In this document: positions 1 through 12,971 of the stretch, in pieces
Layout of the letters: every line of letters starts with the position of its first letter
Position numbering within the stretch: the first letter of the stretch is position 1
DNA from: Hymenolepis diminuta
Lineage: Eukaryota > Platyhelminthes > Cestoda > Cyclophyllidea > Hymenolepididae
NCBI GenBank assembly: GCA_900708905.1
Contig: CAADRB010000028.1
Span: forward strand, 1,160,978-1,224,977
DNA length: 64,000 bases
Direction: 5' to 3'
Notes under the pieces: model-generated
What the model was told of the DNA's origin: nothing
Database searches by the model: none
Seen by the model: the letters and a program-made list of their open reading frames with translations, nothing else
Program-made: the position numbers and the translations under genes

Positions 1-648
1 GCCGGTTGTGTCCAGGAGGTAACGTGCTCACTAATCAAGCGGCATTACTTCTTGTCAGTAAAGCTACTTTACAAGTCCAACCGATTTAGGCTTGGAAATC
101 CTCTTACAAAACTAACGATTCTACTAGTGGTTAACAGGATATCACAGCTTTTTCCCAAAATGAAAAGATCAATAGTTGAGTTAGTGGAATGAGAGAAAAA
201 AGGAAGGAGTAGATAATGAGAAATGGAAAGAAAGGAAAAGGTATCATTACTGAGCGAGTATAGCCAGAGTTATAATAATGGATAACTATTGAAGTACGAT
301 TAGAATGTTGGCAGATTTCGTTTCTTTAACTGGTTGATAAATAATCGGTAAAAAACTAGCAACCGAGAATTGGAACGCGCAGAAATACGAGTCAGTATGC
401 GTGCAATGCATAGAGACGGGGAGACCCATGAATCATCGTGTAATTACTGCAGACTCCTTTGAGAAAGTTCTTAACTTGTCAGAATTCTGCAAGAGCTTGG
501 TCCTAAGTTGTTATTAACACTATTGTGAGAGGACCGTGATAGATAATAAACTTCATGAGAATCTAAATTATTTATCAATGATATGGATTCCTTTAATGTA
601 TACAGTTACCGCCACAAGATTTTCAACGGTTTTTTTTTTCTATTTCAG
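1..648. other. Left edge: intron of an upstream-starting gene, with degenerate repeat
   Basis: No coding exon is supported here. The stretch precedes a good 3' splice site (a run of T then TATTTCAG at about 631-648), so most of it is probably intron of the gene whose last exon follows. Bases 1 to about 300 share scattered words, in the same order, with about 8480-8760, suggesting two decayed copies of one dispersed repeat. Confidence 0.4.
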
Positions 649-1063
649 AGACCTAGAGGCTGCTTGGGAGGCAGCAGAAAGAGAAACTGGTGTTTCCAAG
701 GCCTCATCTCTTGGATCTTCCTCCTTAGGAACTGGAACAGGTGTTCGAGTGGAAATCTCCTCCCCACATCTAGAAAATACCACCTTCAAAGGTGAAACAC
801 AATCCCTCGAAGTGGCAGCTCGAATTCAACAACAGCGCGCTGCAAGATCTCGACGTGTTGGTCCAGATACTTCCAGTCCAAGATCCGGTCCCCGAAACCT
901 GCCCATCAACGAACCCACCAAACCAGATATCTCTGCACCCACTCTCCAGACCTCCACGTACAAACACGATCTGATGGACCTACCGGAGGCTTACTCAACC
1001 CTCAAGAACCCCAAACGAACTAGAAAACCCAAACTAGACTCAAAACTTCAACCAAAGCTATAG
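649..1063 (+). CDS. Terminal coding exon of an unidentified protein (partial gene)
   Basis: An open frame of 138 codons follows a strong polypyrimidine tract and TTTCAG acceptor and ends at TAG (1061-1063). A polyadenylation signal lies at 1521. The exon enters in phase 2, so the gene starts left of the window. The first residues, DLEAAWEAAERETG, look helical. The rest is Ser/Pro/Arg/Lys-rich and low in hydrophobic residues, ending in a basic tail (KNPKRTRKPKLDSKLQPKL), as expected of a disordered C-terminus. I recognise no family. Base composition is richer in C than the flanks, which supports coding. The neighbour RAD51C converges on it from the other strand. Confidence 0.55.
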
Positions 1064-2054
1064 ACAGTTCAATCACTCAAGCCTTAGGGAGGAAGGGATT
1101 ATAAACCAGCCTCTTCCAATTTACCATGCATTTTTTCCCACCACAATCGAGATAGGCACAATCATTCCAGGATATCAAGCGTATATTCCAAACTATATTA
1201 CTATTTCAACGTCTTTCTTCTGCACCTCCTTATTCAAACAGATAGCTCTATATACCTAGGCAACTTTATTAAATGCTAGTAATGCTTCTCCTTCTTTTTC
1301 TTGCTTGCAACGCACTCTCCGCAATGCTCTCTGCTCTCTCTCAACTTGTGAATATGTACAGCTCTTCCTTTCCTTCTTCTCCATTCTGCACATAGAACCT
1401 TGCTTTGTTTGATTTCCTATAGTGCGAACTTGTGATTCAAATATTTTAGAGATCTCCACTGAGAAATAGAATTACAGACTGCACAAATTGTGGTGTATTC
1501 CTTCTACATATTAGAACACTAATAAAAAGTTTGAATTTTTTATGATGATCTTTAAAATTTTCTGAATTCTTTCAAGAACCAACAAAGACACATTAAGGAT
1601 CTACCGTGAAGGTGCGTGCTATTTAATTCTTCTCTCGGGTTGAGGAAGGCCATGTATTATTGAAAACTATCATTGATGGGTATATCGAACTTGTGTCGTC
1701 AAAGTTTGCAGAGATTGTTTTAAATAAGCTCGAAATCTACTGAGAATCTTTCTAAATTGGTTCCTCGAACCTGATTTGCAGAAAATCTGGTCAAAAGAGG
1801 GAAACATAGGTTCAAAACCCGTCAGAATACAATCGGAGACTGTGCCCGCTAAGAGTAAGAATTTAACGAAGTTTTATAATATACTCGAAATAAACATAAA
1901 TAGCTAATGCTGAAGTGCCAAAATCTTTAGTAATTAATAAGCTATACAACCTTTGAAGATATTAAAAAACAAATCAGTAGGAAAGTTACCCATTGGCAAA
2001 ATAGACGTATTACAATAAATAACAATTCTGTACAAGCTATGGAGCGATGAAGCG
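1064..2054. other. Convergent intergenic / 3' UTR region
   Basis: This stretch lies between the stop of the plus-strand terminal exon and the stop of RAD51C on the minus strand. It should hold both 3' UTRs. Apart from an AATAAA at 1521 nothing specific is seen; short open frames here are not supported. Confidence 0.5.
1521..1526 (+). terminator. Polyadenylation signal AATAAA
   Basis: A canonical AATAAA lies 458 bases after the stop codon of the plus-strand terminal exon, followed by an AT-rich stretch. It is the best visible cleavage signal for that gene. Confidence 0.45.
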
Positions 2055-4491
2055 CTAAGGACAATCTCGAATTCCGCCGGTCTAAAGAAAAAGAAAAATA
2101 GTACTTTGCATGCACCACTTTAACTACTATATCATTTGCAAACTCGAGAGTTGGGCAAATCAAAAAATTTTGAAGGGCAAGGACTGAAAGACATACCGTG
2201 ATCTGATAGGTTGCAATACCAGGTGGTCGACCAGGATGTTTGAGCAGCTTTGCTGTCCGTCGTCGGTCTCCGGTCGTGCCATCACCCTTCGAGAGAAGAA
2301 TTCGCACTGAGCAGATGTGACCCCAGCTGTCACCCAGCGCTGGTACCAGACAGCCGTGCGACGCAGTAAATGCCCCATTACCCACTATTCTTGTTGTTAT
2401 TTGATTCGTAACGATCACCTAGAGGGTAAAATAGGGCTCTACATAAAGCTAGTCCACCGGTTAGTATGAGATTGAAGACATCTAGTGACAAATATTCATC
2501 CTAATTATTTAACATAAGTTTGCATACTAAGAGTCATATTAGAGCTTCTAAGAGCCACTACTGAGGTAACCCGTGTCGTATAAAATAACGACTATTAGAT
2601 ATCCAGTGAATGAAGGGTATGATTTATTAGATAATATATAAGAGACTATAACTACATACAGCAGCGTTTTGAGAACCGGCGATTAAAAGTAGAGATTGAG
2701 AAAGGGAAGCTAAGAGACGGTTTCGTAGGGGAATATCTTCGAATTCGTACCGAAAGGGAAGAGCAATACTATCCACGACGACTAATCTCGTCTAAAAGTC
2801 GATAAAAGGGAACCATCATGCACGATGAGAATAGACAGTACATTAACCGAAATAACAATAGCAAAACTTGCATTTGGGTGATATTTACAAAACTCATTCA
2901 GCCTGCGAACGGCTGCCAGCAGCTGAAGGTAATCAGTACATCTGATATAGTGAATTTTGCTCAAAAGACTCTCCTCCGTTGGGAGATTAGAAAGTGCCGC
3001 TTTACAAGCCATCTTTTCTTCTAAATCCACATCGCTATTACCTACAGAGTAGAAATTGCACCCATTTACCTCCATCTAACCTAAGAAGTAAATATACTAA
3101 CTGAAAACAACTTACCAAGCAAGTTGATGTGCTTATGGAGGTGAGGAACTATCTCCGAGTTGAAATGCTCGACCATGTCTCTCGCCATTTGGCGCAAACG
3201 CTTGGGCATAAAATTGCCTTCAGTGTCGAGGAAAATGGCTTCTCCACATAACCCACCACACCAATGGGGTATTTGGACGGTCAAACATGCCTGAAGGCTG
3301 AAAAGAAAGTGACGATTGAGAATGCCACAAGTGATATTATGATTTGTATACTAAGGTCATGAGAATAAGAAACATGGATGCACATTTAATTACTGGAATG
3401 ATCAACCACAATGTTTAGTAATAGTCAACATAGGACTAGTCAATATAATTTCCTCAACCAGAAGGGCTCCAGTTTTAAAAATGCATTTACATGAGCATCG
3501 AAAATCCCTTGAATTCACTGATAATGAAAACCTTTTAATATTTAATCGGACTGTTTTAACGAGAAATACGCATTATCAATGTGCAGTAACTATTTCGACG
3601 TCCATTCCTAACAAATAATATGTAAATAGGAAAAGAATCACAAAGTCATAAATGTGCGCAGACCATAATCCCATTGAAGTGCAGGTTAGTTTTGGGTGCA
3701 CATGTTCGATTTATATAATCTAAAAAGATGGGCAGATATAGCACAACTAAACTAGTTACATACCATAAGTTCATATTAACGCGTACAAATAACGAACTCA
3801 CCAAAACTGTGTCTTCCCAACCCCAGGTTGGCCGCAAAGTTCACTTATTCGGCCACAGGGAAATCCTCCATCCATAAGATCATCAAAGCTGCAATGCATC
3901 AATAGGACTAACCTCAAATAGGACGACTTATGAGGATATCGTTTAGTAATAGAAAACAATACTCAAGTAGATGAATAATTAAGCAGTCACAAGAACAACA
4001 AATAGGAAACTTGACCTTTTTGACATAGTTAGCACATTGGATATGCTAGGTCTCCCAACATCCTTTAAATATGAGTGGGAGGGATAAAGCATTTGAAAGG
4101 CAGAACGAGGATAGAAGAAATTACTATTTGGAGAATTAGAACTTGAGAATGATCCATATTTTTTGAGATTGGTATAATTCTGAATGATTGATACGATTGC
4201 AGCCGCTTTTGGTTTAGACTGTTTGCAAACTACACAAAATTTGAAAATTAGTAATATAATGAAATAAAATAAAGAGGAAGCTTAAAGTTAGCACGCATAA
4301 ATTCCGAAATCACGCAAGGATAAACAGTGAATTGAACTGAAAAAGATGGTTTGCTTACTAAATGCAATTTGCTCGACGGTCAATCCGCTAACTTCACCAA
4401 CATTAGTATATCCAACTTTGGTAAGTTCTCTGACAACAGACGTTGGAAGAGGTAGTGTTACCAACTCTCGGAACTCTGGGTCAGAAAGCAT
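2055..4491 (-). CDS. RAD51C: DNA repair protein RAD51 homolog 3 (RAD51C)
   Basis: RAD51 paralogue ATPase; in animals RAD51C works in the BCDX2 and CX3 complexes in nuclear homologous recombination. Model exons (minus strand): 4491-4359, 4229-4016, 3888-3802, 3297-3116, 3041-2868, 2781-2660, 2418-2197, 2081-2055, giving 386 aa (human about 376). Visible landmarks: N-terminal helical domain (ELVTLPLPTSVVRELTKVGY), a Walker A exon with GQPGVGKTQF, then VQIPHWCGGLCGEAIFLDTEG, the Walker B strand IVVD with IALPFRYEF, and LTNQ-type VTNQITTRI followed by CLVPALGDSWGH. These match RAD51C rather than RAD51, XRCC3 or DMC1. All phases agree. The exon 5 end (2868) uses a weak GTTTTG donor and is the least certain junction. 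The start ATG at 4491 follows a possible 5' UTR acceptor. The tail stops soon after the GIRD motif, without a long C-terminal extension. Confidence 0.93.
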
Positions 4492-6573
4492 CCCTAAGAA
4501 GATCTGAAATATAAATGTTTCACAAAAAGTAGACCAACCGAATTTTATTAATCAAAGGACCTTGACAATACTGAGAGGTCTATAACAGTAAACCTATCCA
4601 AAACCTCCAGTTGATTCACTTACTTCCAAAATCAGCGCATTTAAACGGATTTGGATGTGTAAGGTCATATAGATTCATCAGGTGTAACAAAATTTTCGTT
4701 GAAATAGATATTAACTGCCGCCCTTATATAGGAAATACGACACTTTTACCAAAATATCATATGTCTTTTGGTTTTAATTATAAAAATTAGTTATCTCGAC
4801 TTACGTTGGTCTCCACACAGAGTCACAGGGACAGACATAAGATGATGGTGTTCTCAGAATGTTAATCATATATCACTATTTTCTGCTGCAGAATATATTA
4901 TAAAGTATACGCCTATCATAATTTTCATTCTTCTCTCCAAACCATGGGTCTTAAAATCATTTTAGTGGTCAATTTTACAGGAACCGTTGAATCGTATGAG
5001 AATAAATACAATAAGCACATAAAGACATAAGAAAACGATATCATCGGAAAACATATTGCAGAAACTGATTTAAAATTAGCAATCTTCGGTGGTTTTCATT
5101 GAGATTGAGCAAGAATATTTAGATATTCATACCCCCTTCTAAGACACGATTAATTTATTTATATATTAATGTATTGAATCAGCCAAGGTCTTTCAAATAT
5201 GATTTCTATCCTTTAAGTGAACTTAACAGGAATATATTTTTTATTATAATGAATAATGATCTGGATTAATTGTCTTTATTATTAGCGGAACAATTTTACA
5301 ATAAGTTAGAAGTAATTTTGATTAGGGTGTTTCGGCTTAATAGTGGCGATTTATAAATGCCTAGAGAAACTTAATGAATTACAAAGAGTATCAATATATT
5401 CCTTATTTAAAGCTGCAAAATACTGATAGCACCTAACTGACTAACTGGTATTGTCTTCAGGAGAGAAATTTGGAGCGTTAATTTTCGTAGAAAATATTTC
5501 CGGATACGCGTTACAATCCAGTTGAAGAATTTTGAGACCGTCTTTATTTCCTTTATTTTTTATGGATCCGACATTTATTTGGTCTACATACCTCAACGTT
5601 TCAGGAGAAATACATTTTGGGGAAGAAAATTTCTAATTAATGCATTTACAGAATGTTAACTTGCGCATGATAATGTACTCGAAGCATATATGATTCAGTA
5701 ACTTCAATCTTCGTGACAGGAATATCACTGAAATCCGCTCTGGAATGACTAACGCATTAACTGAACTCATATAGAAAAGGTAGGACTTATCACTTTTCCA
5801 GATATGGTATGGCCCATTATGGCTAACACTATTTCACTCAGCATGATTTTAAGACAAACATTATTAAAGTAATCATATTTTAATTAAGTATGCAGGCTGA
5901 TACATTATTACATATGTCAATAAGCATTGTCATGTATTGATATGAGTCAGTTTAGTGCAACAAATTCAGGGCAAATATCAACTTCAAATTGCAAAATCCT
6001 TAATGAATGTTTGAAATATATCGGATTTCGCTTATATTGATGCCATCTAAATTTAAGAACGACAATTCAAATGGTTTTTCTTTGTAGATATACTTCAGAT
6101 AATAACCTTAAACTATAAGCATAAATTTTACCGAAATGTTTAGGATATTTCCAATGGCAGACACTGTTTTCATCTTTTGCAAATACCTCCTAATTAAAAT
6201 TATTAATTTGGATACAATGCACTATCTTTTACTTCGAAAAGAGAAAATAAAATAGAACTATTAAAATCTTTATGCCACAACTAACTTTATCGGGGTGTAT
6301 AACAACAGGGTGCGGTATGGAACGCCCATTTCATATCACCTGACTTTTTATAATTATTAGCTCTCTCTCGCTCTCCAACTATCTAGAGGTCGACTAAATT
6401 CATCCAATTCGGTACTATTTAAGTATGTTTTTTATTTAATTGCGTCAACAGATGTCAGATTCAACTAATCTACTAATGAAAAATGGTTTCAGTTCACATG
6501 AACTCCATTGATTTGGCGAATATTAAATTATGGCAAATGAAATTAAACAAATAAAACTCGTTTAATGCTCTTT

Positions 6574-6599
6574 CTCCTCCTCCTCCTCCTCCTCCTCCT
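6574..6599 (+). repeat. (CTC/TCC)n microsatellite
   Basis: About eight uninterrupted copies of a CTC trinucleotide in AT-rich intergenic DNA. No open frame runs through it that would suggest a homopolymeric peptide. Confidence 0.9.
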
Positions 6600-7559
6600 T
6601 AACTCTATTATACATTCTTAGTGTTCCCATATTTAGTTAATTTCTAGTTAATAAAATGACAAAATATGGCTCAAAGTTTGAGCACCCTTCAGCAGTCAAT
6701 TTTATTGTCCAAAATGATAAACATGAGCCTTAAGGCCAAATATTGTTTGAAAAACGAGTAGTATTAGAATATGACCAAAGAGGATCATTTTCAAAATCCA
6801 TTAACTTAAATAAGCTAAATGGTGTTTCATTTTTCATCAGAATAATCAGTTAATTCCTGAAATATTTCATGGAACACTTTAGAATGCGAGAGAAAACTGG
6901 GCGTTGTTAATTTATTGTCAGATTAACTGCTTTGGTGGAGTTTCCTAACATTCATAAAAACAAGATTGTATACTTTGGGCGTCGATATAAGAAACGTTTT
7001 GGGTTGTGGTATGGGTTTAAACAGATACAATACATGCATTTGGAAAATATGACATGATTGCGAATCGAGATCAGTGTGATGAATCAAGATTGCTGTTCTA
7101 AAATTAAAATTCGTTGGAGTCTTCAGAAAGAAGGTATCATTGCTGTAACTTTTTGAGCACTACCCGAAAGAGCTCGGTAAGTCCCAAGGAGAACACGTCT
7201 TGACTGGATTTCATCTTAGTGTATTATCCAATTACAATTTTTCAGATAGACAAACGAGGTAAACTTGACGTCGAATGGAAGTCAATCATACATAAATCGC
7301 AGTGTCTAAAAAGGAATTTATTATGTAGCCAGACATAGAGAGTCTGAAGACCATAAAGACATAGACGAAAGGTTCGCTAAAAAACGTCATTCTAGCGTGA
7401 AAAGATCACCCGACGTTCGACAGTACCATTATACTTCGGAAGTAAAGGAAGACTTTGTGGATGTTAAAATTCAGGGGATTACTTGTGTCAAGATTTGATA
7501 TTATATCCTCAAGGAAAATGATCATCGCGCCTTTGAACCCTTGTTTCTAACTTTTTCTG

Positions 7560-8510
7560 TATCATCCAAGTGAAGTTGACTCATAATTGCCTCTCTCGTC
7601 TACGCAATTTTCTCCTCTCTTTGTCTTTCTCATTACCACCATCGTGCTTTGTGGACTAAATTACCTCACCTCTTACATCACCACTAACATATTTTCTTCT
7701 CATCCACTCGACGTAACAATAAACACACCTCCACTGACCCCACGAAATTAAAAGCTGATAAAGTAGTCGAGGCAAGGAGGATTGGAAGCAATTACAGCAC
7801 CTTCGTTTGTCCAAACGAGTCGCTACATTGGTCTTTAAAATCTCATCTACTGATGATAAGGAACTAAGAAATAAGGCTGAACACGAACATGAACCTATAA
7901 TACTTCATCAGGTATTTCATCATTTCCGCGTCGGTAGCCGTCATCATCATTTCGCCCAACGAGGCCATGATTGTCAATTTACTTTCTTCTTATTATTTCG
8001 CCTCTCCGAAGTCCGACTAATGGACCACTTCCTATCTTCGACCTTTTCTTATTTCTCTTATTCTTTTTTTGTTTCCTTTTCCATTCCTTATCTTCGTGGC
8101 TGTAAACGTAACCTCCTCGCAGATTTTTCCTCTTCTCATCTCATCCGTGCTTCCCTTTTTTGTTCTTTCTTCTCTACCTCATCGTCTTCTCATTCTTCTT
8201 GTTCATCTGCTATCTTGCAATTTCTCGTCATTGTTCTGTAATGGAATAGTCCTGCAGTATCTGCGTACGTTGACCCATAGGTCTGTACAATTTCTCTTTG
8301 TATTGGGGCCTACCTTTGCTCTACTAATCAACGAACTGAGACAGCAAAATCAGTCAAATGCCTTATCGTATCCCATTTTTCCTGTTCTTCTTCGCAATAC
8401 TGACATCGTCTTGGTTCCTCCAATTCATTCCTCTACTCCATCTCCTTTGCCTTTTCATTCATTTCCAATTGAAAATAATGTCCAGGAGAAGGTGTACGCA
8501 CCAGTGAAGT
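7560..8510. other. Pyrimidine-rich non-coding block
   Basis: The plus strand is strongly enriched in C and T, with repeated CTTCTC/TTCTTC words. Two open frames of over 140 codons overlap in different frames (7807-8241 and 8069-8512). Both encode Phe/Leu/Ser-rich strings, as expected when a strand lacks the purines needed for stop codons. No acceptor/donor pattern or family motif was seen. It may be an old retroelement piece or a simple-sequence-derived tract. Confidence 0.4.
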
Positions 8511-9529
8511 AGCTCTGATTCCAAGGGTAAAGCTATTTTAGTTTAGACCAAATTAGGCTTGATATCTTTTAGAACTAATGATCTGCCTAAAACTAACCTG
8601 TTACAACAGCCTTTTCCAAGTGAGAAGACTAAGAGCATAGTAAGTCCACGATTTATTCGAAAATTAAAAATGAACGAGATGAGAAAGGATGAAGGAGGAA
8701 GGATTAAGAAAAGGAATTGGGAGGAAAGAGGAATGCGTTAGCATTCAGTGAGGACAATGCTTATTGTGAGGGTTAGACGGCTCTTTGTTAATTGATGAGC
8801 AATTGACAAGTAGGGTAGGGGTAGGCGTGCAATATACGGAATGACCGAGCTTGCCTATGAGTCAAGGGTGTACAAGAACTACAATTTATTTCCTCTATAC
8901 AAGACGATTGCTCGAGAAGGATTTTTTCAGTGAGCTTGACAATTCTACTAGTAATGAGTGTTAGTGACACGAATTATCAAGATGGCAAACGATTCATCCC
9001 TGAGTCGAACTATCGATTATTGGATCTCTACGCCCACACCCGGATATGTAAGACCAACATTGAAGCAATTACTGTCACAATTCTTGTCTAACCAGACACC
9101 CAATCACTCATTCCGTATCATATATTATATTAGCAAATTAATCTTCTCCTTGGGGTTTGAGTACTAATAGCTTCATAAAGTGATAACAGAGGACGATAAA
9201 CAACACGCGCAAAGTTCATTTATAAATTCTCTGATTAGCCGAATCATACATGACTTAAACGTGAGCTCACCTCATAATTTATAAGATAATTTAGCAAATT
9301 GAAAATCATCCTAAAGACTGCTTAGTAGTCACAACTTTCACTAACGAAATAATCAGAGAATATCTCATGTAAACGTCTGTCTAAATTTTAGAGACAAACA
9401 AACCCACCAAATCAAAGTCACACCTTTAACAGTAATAGAAAAGATCAAATTAGTTCTCTATTGACAAAAATATATCAAAGATTCTTGTCCTAAACATTTA
9501 TAAATCAGTTAGAGGGGGAAAACAAAGGG

Positions 9530-12500
9530 TTACAAGCCTTTGTTGTAGTAGACATATTTAGGGGGAGGTTTATCTCCGCGCTCCTTGATTATCTTCTCCT
9601 GAAGGTCCTTCTCTAGTTTGTTGAATGATCTTGAACTGATCTGAGGGAAGATTGCACAACACATGGGTGTGGCGAAGGTGAGGCTAAAAGATAAAGAAGC
9701 AAAAATCATTGTAATGCAACTCATTGAGTAGGTCGGACGGGACTGAAACAACAAGGTCAAAAAGAGTTATGATTGACATGATAGAAATGCAGAACCTTGG
9801 AGAAAATCGTATAATTTAATCTAGTGAATAACAATAATAATGAGCTTCATTTTAATGGATCTAATTGCTTTAACCTATTCTACAGAGTAAATGGAAAAAG
9901 AAATCAACTAATTTAACAAATAATTTAGTCAGTTTGCATAAAATCGAATATGAAGACGGATAATAAATAGGATTTGTTTGAAATTCAATTTGTCTATAAA
10001 CATTCCCATGTGGGTTCTAAAGCCGCTGAGGACCTGTTGACTTTAATTTTATATGATCTTTTCTGATCCTTCTTACATTAATCTGAACGCATACTTTTGT
10101 AATGATCTTTCATCATATATTTATTCGAATAACTAGTTTTTGGACTTTATCGTGTGTCAATATCTTGACGCGTTCTTTAACATGCGGATGCACGAAAATA
10201 TCGATGGGAAATCGCTTTTCAATCATCCCGAATATTATTAATTTCCGAGTCGTAACAGTTACGTGCACGACTGTCTTAATGAATCCCATCAACATAAATG
10301 CAATGATCACTCATATCGTTTAGGAACATCCATTAGATAAATCGACACGAATATCCCCAAATGGAGCTCGAAAGTATCTTCATTATCCGCAAAACAAAAA
10401 TGTAGAAATATGGAACCCAGACTTGATGCCTCTTTAGCTTAAAATGTTTCAGATAAATAATCACAGTTGTCGCCTAATTGCATTTTCTATATTATACTGA
10501 TTAATGTTCGAGGAATACAGAGAATAGCAGATAAAAGCCCGTTAGGAAGGCTTAGCGGAGCATTTTCAATGCACCTGAAGGAAGTTCACTAGGCTCATCC
10601 CTCATGCACTGGATTATCAATTATTAGTTTTCCGCGTGATTATTGGCTAACAGGGCAGCCGATCACCCTTTAGTGCTCCAAATCTACATAAGTAAACGTA
10701 TTCTGCTAAACGAATCATCGTTTCAATTATATGCCTTCTCTCATTCTCCTTCCGGGTCTGAACAAATGCAGTCTTCTTATAGACACAGTAAGCGCCTCGT
10801 AATATTGAAATGGCGAATTGAATTGTATGTATGAATCAATAACATCTTTAAATTCATCAAATAAGCTAATCACCTTAGTACAATAAGCAAGTAATTAGTA
10901 CAGAACAACTTGCTCAATTATGAATTTAAATTTTACGAGCCGACACCTGAAAAACGATTAGTTAAATTTAGAATTCTTGAATATTTGCAATAAAGAAGGG
11001 AGCCGCATCGGTTTAATAGACACTTACAGAACGCCACAGAGGGCAACTTGCAGAGGAGCACTGATCCAAGGATAGCGACGCAGAACTCCCCTACGTTCCA
11101 AGGCGTCCATCAGGAATGGAGGAATAACTAGAGGAAAAAGAGTAACCCCAGTAAAAGTTGGATAGATAATAGTAAATGGAACGTACACTCTAAGGACATT
11201 TCAGCATAATTTTGAAGTTATTATCGAATGAAAGATTCTACAAAACGGTTCCTAAGCTTCACTCTAATCGACCCGCTCTTAAAGCAGAGACATGCAGCAG
11301 CCCGTCCTGAGATCTTCAGAATGGTTAAGAGGCACATGCTTTAACTGACTTAACTTCCTCGCTAAGGAATACGAATATAATATACTGGTGAATCAGACCA
11401 ACTTACCCAAGCCGGGCGAAGCCATAAGAACTCGAGAAAGTGTCACTTGAGCAATAGCCACACGAGCAGTGCTGGCCGACTTGCCCAACTTCTTGCCATC
11501 TTCATCAGTCACATCAATGCCAGTACTAAGTTCACCGCTGCGCATGCACGGAATGTTTATACAATTGGCCACTGCAACTGCCACGAAAGGCACTAATCGA
11601 CCGACCAAGGGTGGAAAACGCTGAAGTAGAAATAAGTAACATAACATAGGTACCAATGGAGATATTTATAATAATGAATGTACATGGGATTTAAAGTGAT
11701 TCAGCAAACCGGAAACGATTAAACTAAGTTCCCCCAAAAAGGTACACTTGGCAAATGCGGCTGACATAATACAGGACGGAGGTGAAACCTACCGAAACTT
11801 GTTTATTGATTGCCAATGCGCTGGTAACGGCTCCGGTTGTAGCCAGTACGTAGGAGATACCCAGGCGACTGAATACAAAATGCCATAATCAGAAAAGTTT
11901 TGTTTATAAAGCCCAACAAGATATAAACTTACGTCATGGAGATCGGAGTATCTCCACTTCTGTTAGTATAATTCACGATTGCATTGAAAGACTGGTTAAA
12001 CCACTGCCAGAAAATCACCTCAACGGGTGATCTAAAAAAGTAACAAATTTAAAAATTGCCAATGAACGAGTAGAAAAAAAACATTAAGAGTGACAGTTTA
12101 CTTATAAAAAGTGAGAAGACAACCAGTGATGGTCATATTGCCAGGTACTTGGAAAGCCATACGTCCGAGGATAAACATCTTTTCGCCAGTGTCCGGATGA
12201 TAAGCTGAATCATAGGTTTGTTTGGCTTTCCACAGCTGATCCACCGTAAGGCCAGGAACCCTCTCACCCGCTTTATATTTTTGAACGATTGTTTTGGCCT
12301 CATCCAACTCTTTGCCCGTCTTGAAACAATTAAGGGGATTTGTGGTTATGAAAAAGTGTTTCGCTCGGCCAATGTAATTGGACTGGTCGTAGCGGGGTTT
12401 GTCGATATTTATCCCCAGTGGAGCCTACGGTAATACGACCAAATATATTCTTAGTGAGCATAGGAGGTAATTATTGTATTCATTGAATCTTAACAATATT

Positions 12501-12971
12501 TAAGATAACAATAAATTTATATATGGTCAAAAGAAAAGTTAGTGAACTATAAACGAAAATTAAAGATATAATATATTACAAGACGTGTCTATATATTTCA
12601 AATTTTACACTAAAAGATAATTTCAACTTTCATAAAGGACAGGGTAATAAAACGGCCGACCTCGGTCATCCTTTTGGCAAGTGAGAAGACGAATTTTGCC
12701 AGCGGTACAGATTACCTTAATGGATGTGGAAAAGTATAACAAGAGAAAGCGCATTTCACTGTGCAATTTGCATCAGACGGACTATTTGCAACATATACAA
12801 GGGCAAAAATATTTACCATTTTTTAATTTTATGTCGCGTAATGCCGTTCAGCTGTTGATATTAACTGATGCTCTGACATCTTACATTTAAAACGTAGAAG
12901 ACTTAAAATTAAGTTGTTATAATTTTAGTTTAGAACGGCTACAAACTTACGCGATTGCGTATAATTTCCAT
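9530..12971 (-). CDS. SFXN1: Sideroflexin (SFXN1/3-type mitochondrial serine transporter)
   Basis: Inner-mitochondrial-membrane carrier; SFXN1 and close relatives import serine for one-carbon metabolism. Model exons (minus): 12971-12951, 12424-12102, 12031-11933, 11868-11793, 11620-11407, 11127-11028, 9683-9530, totalling 987 nt or 328 aa (family about 320). All junctions are GT-AG and in phase. Diagnostic motifs in order: [20 protein letters not shown] near the N-terminus, the HPDTGE signature, [41 protein letters not shown], the [20 protein letters not shown] membrane segment, [20 protein letters not shown], and the C-terminal [11 protein letters not shown] with the family ending YYNKGL. 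The first coding exon is only seven codons (MEIIRNR), chosen because it is the one ATG upstream that ends in phase at a GTAAGT donor. Orthology to SFXN1 versus SFXN3 cannot be settled from sequence inspection. Confidence 0.95.

Larger units (their letters stand above)
4492..9529. other. Intergenic region between RAD51C 5' end and sideroflexin 3' end
   Basis: About 5 kb with no supported gene. It contains the RAD51C promoter side, a (CTC)n microsatellite at about 6574-6599, a pyrimidine-rich block at about 7560-8500, and a decayed repeat at about 8480-8760 that resembles the left edge of the window. The remainder is AT-rich and unremarkable. Confidence 0.5.

Noticed and set aside
3646..3837. 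Open frame overlapping the Walker A exon of RAD51C
   Set aside because: It is an out-of-frame shadow; the true frame reads GQPGVGKTQF with correct splice sites.
7807..8512. Two open frames of about 145 codons each on the plus strand
   Set aside because: They overlap in different frames, are Phe/Leu/Ser-rich, lack family motifs and are explained by the scarcity of purines on this strand.
10102..10323. Open frames on both strands at the same place
   Set aside because: They lie within the sideroflexin intron between 9684 and 11027, have no splice pattern or motif and mirror each other.
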